Shown here piece after piece: positions 32,401-41,400 of a stretch of DNA of 64,000 bases. The notes beneath the pieces were generated by a model that was not told where the DNA came from, made no database searches, and worked only from the letters and a program-made list of their open reading frames with translations. The position numbers and the translations under genes are program-made. The stretch is from the NCBI GenBank assembly GCA_013416795.1, contig RQSC01000015.1:194393-258392 (forward strand), given 5' to 3'. Position 1 is the stretch's first letter. Each line of letters opens with the position of its first letter. Source of the DNA: Prasinococcaceae sp. CCMP 1430 (lineage: Eukaryota > Prasinodermophyta > Palmophyllophyceae > Prasinococcales > Prasinococcaceae).

Positions 32401-33993
32401 CCCTGACGATGGCCACGAATAGGTCCACGTTCGGCCTGGTTGGCGTCGCAGGCGGCGGAGGCGCGAGCGGCGGGTCGGGAGATTCGACGAGTGGGGGACC
32501 CGTGTCGGGCCTCTCCAGGGTCGACCCGGAGATTTGGGCTGCCTTGTCGAGGACCGCGTCGCGCACCTCCCCGATGTCGAGGAACGCGAAGTCACCTTCA
32601 TCCACGGCGGCGCCCCTTTCTGGCGGCGGTGGCGGGGGGGCGCGTGCCGGCGGCGGTGGCGGGGGGGCGCGTGTGGGCGCCATCAGCACCGCTGGTGCGG
32701 GCTCGCCTCCTCCCCCACCGGACGCCGGCATCAGCGCCACAACCACTGCAACCACCCCGCCAAGCACCACGGCGACCCCGAGCGCGATCACCCACAGCGG
32801 CTGCCCCTTGCAGCAGCAGCAGCAGCACAGCGCCCACACGCCCCCGCGCCGTCGGCGCTCATCGGGGTCGGCGGGCGCGTCCTCTTCGTCCTCCACCACG
32901 ATTGTCACCGCCGACTCGCTCGACACCTCGGCGATCGACTGCTCGGGCGCAATGGGCTCTGGAGGGCCGTTCCCATTTGGGAGCTTCCCCTCCTCCTCCC
33001 CCTCGGGCTCCCCCAGCTCGGCCTGCACGTCCAACGACGGCTCCAGCAGAGGCGACTCGGGCACCAGGATCACCAGCGGCGGCCTTGTCGCCGCGTCTGT
33101 CTCACCCGCAGGCTCTGCCGGGGCGTCCGCCGCCGGTGCCTGCGGCTGCTGCGACTGCGGCGCGCCCGCCGCGGCATCCACCGGCTCCGAGGCCGTCGCT
33201 TGATGCTCGGTGGTGAGCGCCTCTCCAGCCCCGCCTTCGGCATCGAGGGCGTCCGCCGCCGGTGCCTGCGGCTGCTGCGACTGCGGCGCGCTCGCCGCGG
33301 CATCCACCGGCTCCGAGGCCGTCGCTTGATGCTCGGTGCTGAGCGCCTCTCCAGCCCCGCCTTCGGCATCGACGTCGGTGGTTTCTGCATCGACGTCGGT
33401 GGCCGTCGCTTGATGCTCGGTGCTGAGCGCCTCTCCAGCCCCGCCTTCGGCATCGACGTCGGTGGTTTCTGCATCGACGTCGGTGGTTTCTGCGCCCGAG
33501 TCTGTGGGACCGCTGTCACGCGCCAGGTCTCCGCTGGCGCCGCGCGGGCCGCCGGTGAGCTTCCGCCCGACCCAGCGCGCGGCACGCAGCGCCGGGCGGA
33601 GCGGCAGCGGCGCGCCCCCTCCCTTGCCCGCTCGGTCCGACGGTCCGACGGCGGCCGCAACCTCGCCCGAGTTTTTTATGCCGAGGTCCGCATTGTCGGC
33701 GTCGTTGCCACGGTCGCGGTCGTGGCTGTGTAACGATCCCGCAGCGGGCTCCGCCTCGGCGGCGCCCGCTGGCGCGCCCGCGGTGAGCCCCTCCTCGGAG
33801 CCGGAGCTGTCCGCGCCCGAGTCTGGCGAGGCCGGCGGGCGCGTGCCGCTACCGGCGGTGGGCGCGCCTTCATCGACGCGCAGCGCGTCCCCGCGCTGCG
33901 TCGTGATGCCACCCTCCGCCCCGCCCCCCGCCTCGGCATCGTCGCCGTCGCTCCCGCCGCCGCCGTCGTCGCGGCGCGCGGCGAGGCGTCGTG
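29450..33993 (-). CDS. Large membrane protein: proline-rich stalk, three Cys modules and seven FG-GAP-like repeats
   Basis: About 1510 residues, 5' end unresolved. Order: an acidic Ala/Glu-rich N-terminal region with tandem repeats (TTDVDAEGGAGEAL, STEHQATASEPVD); a CCCCCC cluster followed by one membrane helix (LWVIALGVAVVLGGVVAVVV); a globular 120-residue domain (DLFVAIVRGISFDGMGLDQF ...); then SPPPP stalks separating three Cys modules of about 45 residues, each with six Cys (for example CVDMADASVCASVVANGCPA ... CPSTC ... HIC; ShK-like spacing); and seven C-terminal repeats of about 57 residues of the form FGxSVxLSxDGxxVAIGxxxNDGxG...GHVRVYxW, enough for one seven-bladed propeller. It looks like a type II cell-surface or cell-wall adhesion/receptor protein. 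A pyrimidine-rich AG near 33994 suggests an upstream first exon; no ATG is nearby in this frame (the nearest is at 34486, opposite the retropepsin gene). Confidence 0.75.
33130..33520. repeat. Coding minisatellite in the FG-GAP protein gene
   Basis: Units of about 33-120 bases repeat in tandem and nested form. They encode DVDAEGGAGEALSTEHQATA, the 18-base TTDVDA unit, and ASEPVDAAASAPQSQQPQAP, each two to four times with few changes. Reading frame is kept. Confidence 0.75.
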
Positions 33994-34093
33994 CTGGGGG
34001 GTAGACGGGGGCGGCCACGAAACGCTCGTGCCGGCCGCGCGTGGCGCGCTCTCCTTCGCTGAGCGCGTGTGGGTCACGCCCGAGGGGTCGACA

Positions 34094-35821
34094 ATGGGGC
34101 CAATGGCACAGCGAGTGGGCTACGACGCCGAAGGCGACACAGCTTGGGAGGTGGACCTGAGTGGCACGGCGCTGACACTGACGGGAGAAGAGCGGGAGCT
34201 CGTGCTGATGGCCGGCTGGGTGCGCACGGGCCAGTGGCGCGCGGCACTCGAGGCGGGCGCACTCGAAGTCTCCGAGGCGCCAGCCAGCAAAACAGGCGGC
34301 GGCGACGACGGCGCATGCATCAGCCTCGTCCGGCTGCCGGGCGGTGCGCTGCTCGGCGAGCTCAAACTTGATAGCGAGGGCATGCCCACGGAGTTGAAGA
34401 TGGAAACGGCCGCCGGGCTCGAGCGCTGGACGTTCGCGGGCCCGTGGCACAGTGTCGTGGACGGCGTGGTCGCCCCTTCTTTTCATCAGCACTTTCCGGC
34501 AGCGGGTGGCGACTCGACGTTCGTGATCTCCTCCGAGAACGTGGAGCTCCAGACCGACGCCAGTGCCGACGCCAGAGCTGACGAGGAGAGCGGAGACGGC
34601 GAGATCGCCTCCTCGTTTGCCATCGACATGGACGCAGTGACCGCGCTACGCACTGCGGTCGACACAGCCGCGGCGGCCCGCGTCCCATGCTGCCGTGGCG
34701 ACGGCGGCCACATTCTTGCGCGCGCTCGCACTGGCGACGCGGGCGACGGGGGCGCCGAGATACCCGGATGGGTAGTCATTGACACTGCTGCGGGCGGCGC
34801 CCTGTGCATCTCCCCTGCAGCCGCTGACGAGCTGGGCATGGAGAAGTTCGGCGAGGTGTGGTTAAATGGGGTGGGGGGAGGGATTAAGTGCGCTCTGCGG
34901 CGATGCGAGGCATTTGCGCTGGGTCAGGTGACGCTCGTGCGTCCCGTTTTCGTCGAGATGGAGCTAGGCGATGCCGTCCGGCCCGCGAGCGCCGTGCGCG
35001 GGCGCCGCGCAAACGTGCGCAGCAGCGCTGCCGAACGCAACAACCGCATTATTGGCGCTGTGGGGGCGGCGATACTCCGCCGCAGCGTGCTCGAGCTGCG
35101 CCTCGGCAAACGCGACCCGTGGGCCGCCGGGGCGCCGCCAATGGCGCTCTCGGTGCACGCGCCCGAGCAGTACGAGGCGCCGACCGAGCGCGCGGAGACC
35201 GCCTGGCAGGGGCTTAGCTACGAGTATGGCGTGCCGCACCTCGAAGCCGTGCTTCGAGCGACGAATGAGGGCGGCCCAGAGAGCGAGGGTGGCGAGTCTG
35301 GCGGCGGGGATGGCCGTGAGCCGAGCGGCGGCGGTGCCATGCGCTGGCAGTCAGGCAGTGGCGTGGAGAGCGTGCTACTTAAGCTCTCGTTTGGCGTTGG
35401 CGGCTGCGGCCTCATCCTGCGCCGCCAGACCGCCGCGCGCATCGGCGTGGAGAGCGCAATCGAGGCGAGCGGGGTGGTGAGCGGCGCGGGCAGTGAGAGG
35501 GCGCGCATGGCGCGAATCGGGCAGCCGCTGCCCGAGACCAACCGGTCGCGCGATGCAGAGCAAGGCGGCGTGAGTGCGCCCCCAGGCGTGGGCGACGAGG
35601 ACGTCTTCTCGACGCGCCTCGCGGCGGTCGAGTTCAAGGGCGCGACGATGCGCGGCGTGCGTGCGCTGGTGCACAAGGGGGAGCTCCCGCAGGATATCGA
35701 GCTCGCCGAGGCCGCCGGAGGTGCGGCATGCGCGCAGCTCCTCGACGGGGGCACGCTCCTGTGCCTCGACGTGCCCGGGGATCGGGTGTCAATTTCGCGC
35801 TTGGATAAATACTTCACGTAG
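34094..35821 (+). CDS. Retropepsin-like aspartic protease domain protein
   Basis: 575 residues from ATG 34094; the open frame extends upstream but without ATG. A first part (WEVDLSGTALTLTGEERELV ... GALLGELKLDSEGMPTELKM) resembles the N-terminal domain of plant and algal retropepsin-like proteins, which use a substituted-Tim44-like helper region. The protease part has GWVVIDTAAGGALCISPAAA (catalytic Asp in DTA rather than DTG/DSG) and RIIGAVGAAILRRSVLELRL, matching the second conserved IxGxLGxxxL block. A second, C-terminal half (SGVESVLLKLSFGVGGCGLI; GATMRGVRALVHKGELPQDI) may be an appended domain. Activity is uncertain because the DTG Gly is Ala. It is head to head with the FG-GAP gene. Confidence 0.6.
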   Translation: MGPMAQRVGYDAEGDTAWEVDLSGTALTLTGEERELVLMAGWVRTGQWRAALEAGALEVSEAPASKTGGGDDGACISLVRLPGGALLGELKLDSEGMPTELKMETAAGLERWTFAGPWHSVVDGVVAPSFHQHFPAAGGDSTFVISSENVELQTDASADARADEESGDGEIASSFAIDMDAVTALRTAVDTAAAARVPCCRGDGGHILARARTGDAGDGGAEIPGWVVIDTAAGGALCISPAAADELGMEKFGEVWLNGVGGGIKCALRRCEAFALGQVTLVRPVFVEMELGDAVRPASAVRGRRANVRSSAAERNNRIIGAVGAAILRRSVLELRLGKRDPWAAGAPPMALSVHAPEQYEAPTERAETAWQGLSYEYGVPHLEAVLRATNEGGPESEGGESGGGDGREPSGGGAMRWQSGSGVESVLLKLSFGVGGCGLILRRQTAARIGVESAIEASGVVSGAGSERARMARIGQPLPETNRSRDAEQGGVSAPPGVGDEDVFSTRLAAVEFKGATMRGVRALVHKGELPQDIELAEAAGGAACAQLLDGGTLLCLDVPGDRVSISRLDKYFT

Positions 35822-35834
35822 TTATTAGTGACTA

Positions 35835-38800
35835 TTAGTTGTTGGCGAAGAGGCTCTTGCCACCGCTGAAGATGTCGCGCATGTTCGCCTGAATGTCGCT
35901 CTGCAGCCCCTTGAGGTTGGTGCTCAAACCCTTGTAAACGGCCGCGGCGCCCGCGGGCGTGAAGGAGCCTCCAGTGTCACCAGCCGTTGCGGCTGCTGCG
36001 CGTGCCTTGCGCTTCGCACCGCCGGCTGGCTCGGCAAACGAAAAGTGTGCATCCAGAGCGCTCGCCTCGGCAGACGGCGCAGCGGTGGCGACCTCTGGTG
36101 GCGGGCCGCACGCGAGAGCAAGCGCGTCCGCCTCGGAGAGGCGGGCGTTGGCACGAGCGCCACGTAGGTTGCGCCCTTTCAAGCGCACGCGAGCGCCCGG
36201 GCCTCCGCCGGGCGTGGGTACGGGCAGGTACGCGAAACGCGACGCCGGAGGCGTGCTACGCATGGTGTTGGCGTCGGTGACCGACGAGCTCGCGGTCGTG
36301 TTCGCGGTGGCCTTGCCAAGAGCGCCGCCGTCGGGATCGAACGGTGCTGCCGCCGTGGCGAGCGAGCCGTACAGGACCGCGGAGCGCTTGGCAAACCTCG
36401 CCTCGCTCTTCCACAGGTGAGGTTCGTATGTAGCCCAGTCGATAGGGTCCAGGCGCGCAGAGAGCGACAGGACCAGGGGGCCGCTGATCTGATCGTCCGC
36501 CGCGCGCGACCGGCTCCCCGCCGCTGCTCGCGCTGCGCTCGCTGCTGCCGCTGCAGCAGCGGCAGCCGCGGCAGCGGCAGCACCGCGCACGCGGGCTGAC
36601 GCCGACCTAGCACCGAGTGAGCTCGGGTCGGCGGCGACAGCCATCGCCGGCGGCGCGTCTGTCGACGTATCCCGCGCCCCGGCAAAGGCGCGGCCCATGA
36701 ATCGAACGTCCATCAACAGCTGCAATGCCCCCTTGACAGTTGTTGCCGCGGCGCGCTGCCGTTCTGACTTGGAGACACTCGTGCCCATTGCGGCTGAAGC
36801 CTCGGCGTCGACACGGTACGGCAGCAGCGCATGCGCGATCCGCCCACGCAGAGCGAACGCCAAGAGCTGCACGGCCTCGCGCTCAAGACTGGTGCCGGCC
36901 ACACGGCGCGCCTCGGTAGCCGTTCCAGTCAGGGCAGCGAGCAGGTACGAACTCGGCTGTGCTGGCAGTAGGAGCTTGGCAGCCTCGTCTACGCACTCCC
37001 AATGGGCAGGGGCCACGGTCGCCACAATGGTTTCATCCGCCTCCAAGGCAGCGTCGTACGCACCACCGTGCCGCTCCGCGACGAATTCCGCCCACAGGCG
37101 CAACACGCCCATGCCCGCATCCCACAGGGCGTTGCACGCCTCGGTGAGCTCGCGAGAAGGAGCGTCTGCCGCACCCGAGCGCGCCGAGTAATCACGCGCC
37201 CGCGTCCTCGACGATGACTGATGCTCCCCTCCCGCAGCGGCGCTCCTCTCGGCCGACTCGGGCCAGCCGCCAGGTATGCCGAGCATCCGAGGGAGCTCCT
37301 TGCTCTGTGTACGAAGCGCCCAGCAGAAGCGCCCCGCGAGCAGCGCCCTCTCGATCCCAATGCGCGCAGGCCCGCTCGGCTGGCCGGGCAAGCACACCGC
37401 GGTCGCATCCGCGATGAGGCGCTGGCACGTCTTCGTCAGAGAGGCGATCGCCCGCCCGCACGCTGCCCTCGAGTGCGCGGGAAGCACCGCGCGCCTGTGC
37501 GCGGAGCAACCCTCGATCAGTAGCCCTGCCGCGCCGTCGAAGATGCTGCCGAGCTGCTGGTCGAAGCTGGAAACGAGCTCGGCGATGCGCGCGCCGAGGA
37601 GCGGCTGGCGCTCAGAGCTACCAGGCTCATTGCTCGAATCACCAACGAGCCATGGGTCAGCCCATGGCCGGGCGGCATCGGCCTCTGTGAGCGCCTCGCA
37701 TGTCGCCACAAGCTCGTCGTGACAGGCGAGCCCCTTCAGCGAGCTCTCGACTAGTGCCATCGCGCGCGAGGTAAAAGGCTCGTCAAACAACAGCGTCCAA
37801 GGGCTTCGTGCCGACTGATCGGCCGCAGAATCCGCCAGAAGCCCTTGCCGAGCAGGCGCCCACACAGGGTCGCACTCTGCGGCGATAGCGCTGATCTCGA
37901 GGCCCTCCTTCTCGACCGCGGCCAGCTCCAGCGGCGTCTCGAGCGCAGCCAGGAGTGGCCCCGCCGCTTCGCCGAGAGCGACTTTGGCCTTGCCCACAAA
38001 GGCTTCGCACGCGGCTTGAACGGCCGGCAGTTCGGGAGGCTGAAGCCTCGAGGCGAGCGCTTCGGATCGCTCGAGCAGGGTCTGAGCTTGCTCGTTGGCT
38101 GCCGGCAAGTCGACGAACGGCGCCGCGGCCACAGTCTTCACTCGAGCGGCCAGGTTGTCACCATCCGTGGCCAGCAGGGCATACGCAGACGACAGCGCCT
38201 CACGAGTGTGGCTCGCAGCGGCGGCCAACACAGACGCGATGCCTTCCCCGCTAGCGGTGTCGGCGCCTCTCACCGCGCGAGCCGTCGCCTCGCAGCGCGC
38301 TTCGAGCCATCTCGAGAGCAGTGCCGGCGCAGTGACGGATTCGTCCATGAGCGCGAGCGTCGCCAGCGCCGCCGCCGCCACCTCGATCCCACACTCCGCC
38401 TCTGCGATGGCTCCGTCGGCGCGGCGCTCGATCTCGCCTCGAAGCTTTTGCACGAGAGGCCACTGGTGCCGCAGGAGCGGGAAGCGCGATCGGCTGGCCG
38501 CGTCCACTTTGGCGTACACGTCGCCCGCGCGCACGAAACGCTCGGCGGCCTCATGCAGCTGCCCCTCGTCGAGATGCCCCCACACTTTCTCGGGGGTGTC
38601 CACGATGAACTTGATCCGGCAGCTGAGCGCGTACGCCGCATCTCGCTCCTTCGCCTCTGCGTCAGCATCGGCGTCCTCGCCGGCGGGCGTGGCCATGGCG
38701 GTCGCCGCCGCCGCTTCGAGCTCCAGCAAGCAGCTGTGCGTGCGCGCCGCCGCCGCACCCGCCTCGTCGCACAGCGTTCCCATGCGCACTATGCTGTCTG

Positions 38801-38993
38801 CGCTCGCGAGCAACTCGCGGTACGATCCCCCCACGAGCTCGCGCAGCTCGGCCGTCTTTTCGCCGATCTCCACGCGGGCGCGCGCCTCGATCTGGCGCAC
38901 GTCGGCGATCGAGCGCGTCTCGAGCAGGCGCTCCACGCTCACCATCTGCGAGTCGCCCCCTTTGGCCGGCTTCGTGGCCATAGCCACCACCAT
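35835..38993 (-). CDS. COG1: Conserved oligomeric Golgi complex subunit 1
   Basis: A single-exon protein of 1052 residues from ATG 38993 (MVVAMATKPAKGGDSQMVSV). COG1 belongs to lobe A/B bridging of the COG tether for retrograde vesicles at the Golgi. The diagnostic N-terminus is ERLLETRSIADVRQIEARAR, VEIGEKTAELRELVGGSYRE and LLASADSIVRMGTLCDEAG, the Vps51-like coiled-coil start of the family, followed by long helical repeats and a HLDEGQLHEAAERFVRAGDV segment. The C-terminal third is less conserved and contains a poly-Ala run (about 13 Ala, near plus-strand position 36560) and a YLPVPTPGGGP motif. Length fits COG1 (about 980-1070). The 5' end abuts the AAMP-like gene within 40 bases. Confidence 0.85.
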   Translation of the reverse strand: MVVAMATKPAKGGDSQMVSVERLLETRSIADVRQIEARARVEIGEKTAELRELVGGSYRELLASADSIVRMGTLCDEAGAAAARTHSCLLELEAAAATAMATPAGEDADADAEAKERDAAYALSCRIKFIVDTPEKVWGHLDEGQLHEAAERFVRAGDVYAKVDAASRSRFPLLRHQWPLVQKLRGEIERRADGAIAEAECGIEVAAAALATLALMDESVTAPALLSRWLEARCEATARAVRGADTASGEGIASVLAAAASHTREALSSAYALLATDGDNLAARVKTVAAAPFVDLPAANEQAQTLLERSEALASRLQPPELPAVQAACEAFVGKAKVALGEAAGPLLAALETPLELAAVEKEGLEISAIAAECDPVWAPARQGLLADSAADQSARSPWTLLFDEPFTSRAMALVESSLKGLACHDELVATCEALTEADAARPWADPWLVGDSSNEPGSSERQPLLGARIAELVSSFDQQLGSIFDGAAGLLIEGCSAHRRAVLPAHSRAACGRAIASLTKTCQRLIADATAVCLPGQPSGPARIGIERALLAGRFCWALRTQSKELPRMLGIPGGWPESAERSAAAGGEHQSSSRTRARDYSARSGAADAPSRELTEACNALWDAGMGVLRLWAEFVAERHGGAYDAALEADETIVATVAPAHWECVDEAAKLLLPAQPSSYLLAALTGTATEARRVAGTSLEREAVQLLAFALRGRIAHALLPYRVDAEASAAMGTSVSKSERQRAAATTVKGALQLLMDVRFMGRAFAGARDTSTDAPPAMAVAADPSSLGARSASARVRGAAAAAAAAAAAAAASAARAAAGSRSRAADDQISGPLVLSLSARLDPIDWATYEPHLWKSEARFAKRSAVLYGSLATAAAPFDPDGGALGKATANTTASSSVTDANTMRSTPPASRFAYLPVPTPGGGPGARVRLKGRNLRGARANARLSEADALALACGPPPEVATAAPSAEASALDAHFSFAEPAGGAKRKARAAAATAGDTGGSFTPAGAAAVYKGLSTNLKGLQSDIQANMRDIFSGGKSLFANN

Positions 38994-39030
38994 GGCGTCC
39001 GCCCTCCTCGGATAACCCTGACGGCACCGC

Positions 39031-40234
39031 GTGCGTGAGGAGCGCCCGCCCGGGGCCGCTGCCGCGCCCGAACGCGACGATGCGGCGTGGACGGCGCACG
39101 TGCCCGACTCGGTGTACGCCGTGGCGTTCCACCCGAGCGCCGACGCGATCGTCGCCGGTGGCGGCGACGAGGTCGGCCGCGCGTGGGCGCCAGACGCAGG
39201 GACCGCGCCGGTGCGCGAGCTCGGCGGCCACACGGACTCGATTACCGCGGTCGGCTTCAGTGCCGACGGGGCGCTGCTCGCCACTGCGGGCTGCGACGCG
39301 CGCGCACTGGTGTGGGACTCGGCCACCGGGGAGCAAAAGAGCGCCCTCGAGGGCCCGGCGGAGGGCATCGAGTGGCTCGAGTGGCACCCGCGAGGGCACG
39401 TGATATTGGCGGGGGCGGAGGTGCGGGCGCGTGGAGCCTCGCGCGACGCCGCGCCCCGCCGCGCGCTGGCGTGCGTCGTTGCATGCGCTCGCGAGCTGAC
39501 GCGCTGCCGCGCGGCGCGGACCCTGCGCCGCGCGCGACTGCCGCACGCAGGATTTCACGGCGTGGATGTGGAACGCCGATACAGGCGCGTGCATGCAGGT
39601 GTTCACCGGCCACTCTGGCAGCGTGACATGCGGTGGCTTCACGCCCGACGGGCGCACCGTGGTGACGGCTTCTGCGGACGGCAGCCTGCGCGTGTGGGAC
39701 CCGCGCACGGGCGCGTGCGGAGCGAGCGTGCAGGGCCACGGATTCCACGAAGGGCCCGTGAACTGCCTGGCGTTCTCACCGGACGGTGCGACGACAGTCA
39801 CTGGCGACGAGAACGGCCTCGTGTGCGTGACAAGCGTCGGGGGCGGGCGCCCGCTACAGCAAATGCGCGCGCACACCGACGCAGTGGTTGCCACGGGCGT
39901 GTGCCCCGCAATGCCTAGCATTTGCGCCTCGGCTGGCTCGGATGGCAAGGTGGTTGTGTGGGATATGCCATCAGGCACCGCGCGCGCCTCGATCGACGTG
40001 GGTGCGCCGTGCAGCGCGATGACCTTCCTTCCTGGCGCGCAGGGAGCGCTCTTCGCGGTGGCGACCACGGCGGGCGAGTTGGTTGTTTACGACTCGCGCA
40101 ACGCCACCGAGATGAAGCGGCTCATCGGCCACGCCGAGCCCATCTTCGACGTCAAGGCGAGGGCGAACGCCGACGGCTCCGTCACGCTGCTCACGGGCAG
40201 CGACGACAAGACAGTGAAGCTCTTCAAACTGTAA
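39031..40234 (+). CDS. AAMP: AAMP/SQT1-like WD40 protein, first exon unresolved
   Basis: Exons up to 39420 and 39551-40234 (intron 130 nt, GTGCGG donor, CTGAC, AG). WD repeats: DSVYAVAFHPSADAIVAGGG, GGHTDSITAVGFSADGALLA, GIEWLEWHPRGHVILAGAE joined to DFTAWMWNADTGACMQVFTG, and so on to TGSDDKTVKLFKL. The LEW(M)EWHPRG..LAG..D.T.WMW junction is typical of AAMP and yeast Sqt1; Sqt1 is a ribosomal protein uL16 chaperone. No in-frame ATG exists after the stop at 39019. A CTGAC at about 39018 followed by AG at 39029-39030 looks like the end of an intron whose first exon would lie opposite COG1. Family assignment good, 5' end open. Confidence 0.75.
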
Positions 40235-40375
40235 CTTTAATCGGTCCGCTCACAGGGCTGGACGTATTAGCATGGGTGCGGCGGTGGTAGCGACGGCGTG
40301 GTGCGCGCACACGTGGCCGCCAGCGCTCGCAGGAGCGCACCCAGACGCGAGGCGGGCTCTCGTGCTACGAGGCAC

Positions 40376-41083
40376 TCAAGGCGTCGAAGCTGCAGCTAGC
40401 GCCTCCACCAGAAACTTGGCGCTCTGCTCGACACCGCACACGGTGTGCCCCTCAGGCGCGGTGAACGCCTCAACGCGAGCGCCAAGCGGCGTCAGGATGC
40501 GTGCTGCGCGCGCCGCCGACTCAGCGCCGAGCGCGGGCGGCGTGATTTGGTCGTATTCGCCATGCGAACAAAGCAGGGGTACGCCCGCCAGCCGCTCGCC
40601 CGATTGCGCCGCCATCCTGAAGTCCCTTCCAAGCCGAGTCAGCGGATCCTCGACGTCCGAGAAGAGCACGCCGCTGCTGCACACAGCAGCGCTGACGAGC
40701 GCACGCTCGGGCCAGCCGCGGCACAGAGCGGCATATGATATGGTGGCGCCTTGAGAAAACCCCCACAGGGCGACGTGCTGTACCTCGTAGGCCTCTCTCA
40801 CCCATGCCGTGAGCTCCAGCAGCGTTTCGGCGCTCTCGGCCACAGTCTTCTCGAGAGCGATGGGCTCGGGTCTGCTACTGTACCCCTCAAAGTGGCGCGC
40901 ACCGCCTCCTTCTATGTCGAGCCGCCCGCGCGCGGACACGGCGCTCACAGGGAACCCCTCTGCGTCCGCCACCTTCTGAAGGAGAGAAGCTATTGGGAGC
41001 AGGCCATACTCATCGTCGCCCGTGCCGTGCAGGAAGATGACGGCGGCACGCGCGCCGGCGGCCGGCATGGCAGCGTGCGTCAT
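40376..41083 (-). CDS. Acyl-protein thioesterase / carboxylesterase-like alpha/beta hydrolase
   Basis: 235 residues from ATG 41083 (MTHAAMPAAGARAAVIFLHG). The family removes acyl groups (palmitate) from proteins or hydrolyses small esters. Catalytic triad elements are visible: Ser in VALWGFSQGATISYAALCRG, Asp in LLCSHGEYDQITPP and His in TAPEGHTVCG; the oxyanion segment is FLHGTGDDEYGL. Length fits APT1/2 and LYPLA. Upstream ATGs exist (for example 41137), but conservation starts near 41065. It is convergent with the AAMP-like gene (141 bases between stops). Confidence 0.82.
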   Translation of the reverse strand: MTHAAMPAAGARAAVIFLHGTGDDEYGLLPIASLLQKVADAEGFPVSAVSARGRLDIEGGGARHFEGYSSRPEPIALEKTVAESAETLLELTAWVREAYEVQHVALWGFSQGATISYAALCRGWPERALVSAAVCSSGVLFSDVEDPLTRLGRDFRMAAQSGERLAGVPLLCSHGEYDQITPPALGAESAARAARILTPLGARVEAFTAPEGHTVCGVEQSAKFLVEALAAASTP

Positions 41084-41400
41084 CGGCGCACCCCGCTCGC
41101 CGGCCTGCACATGGCTTACACGCTCGGCAGCAGGCATCGCGAGCCGGCCACCGCCCACGTGCACGCGAACAGCGGGCGAGGGGCGGGCGCGGGCAGCGTT
41201 CCCCCACCGCCTATCAGAGGTGGCGGTCAGCAGGCGGAGCGCGCACTTGCCCAGCCCTGCGCCGCACGGCCCCATGTGCATGCAGCCCCGCGCGCGATGT
41301 GACGCCCGCCGCGGACGCGGCGCGTGCGCCACGTGGCGCTGCCCCGCCCCGAACCGCGAAACGTGCATCCGAACGCCACTTTGGGTACACCGATAGTAAC

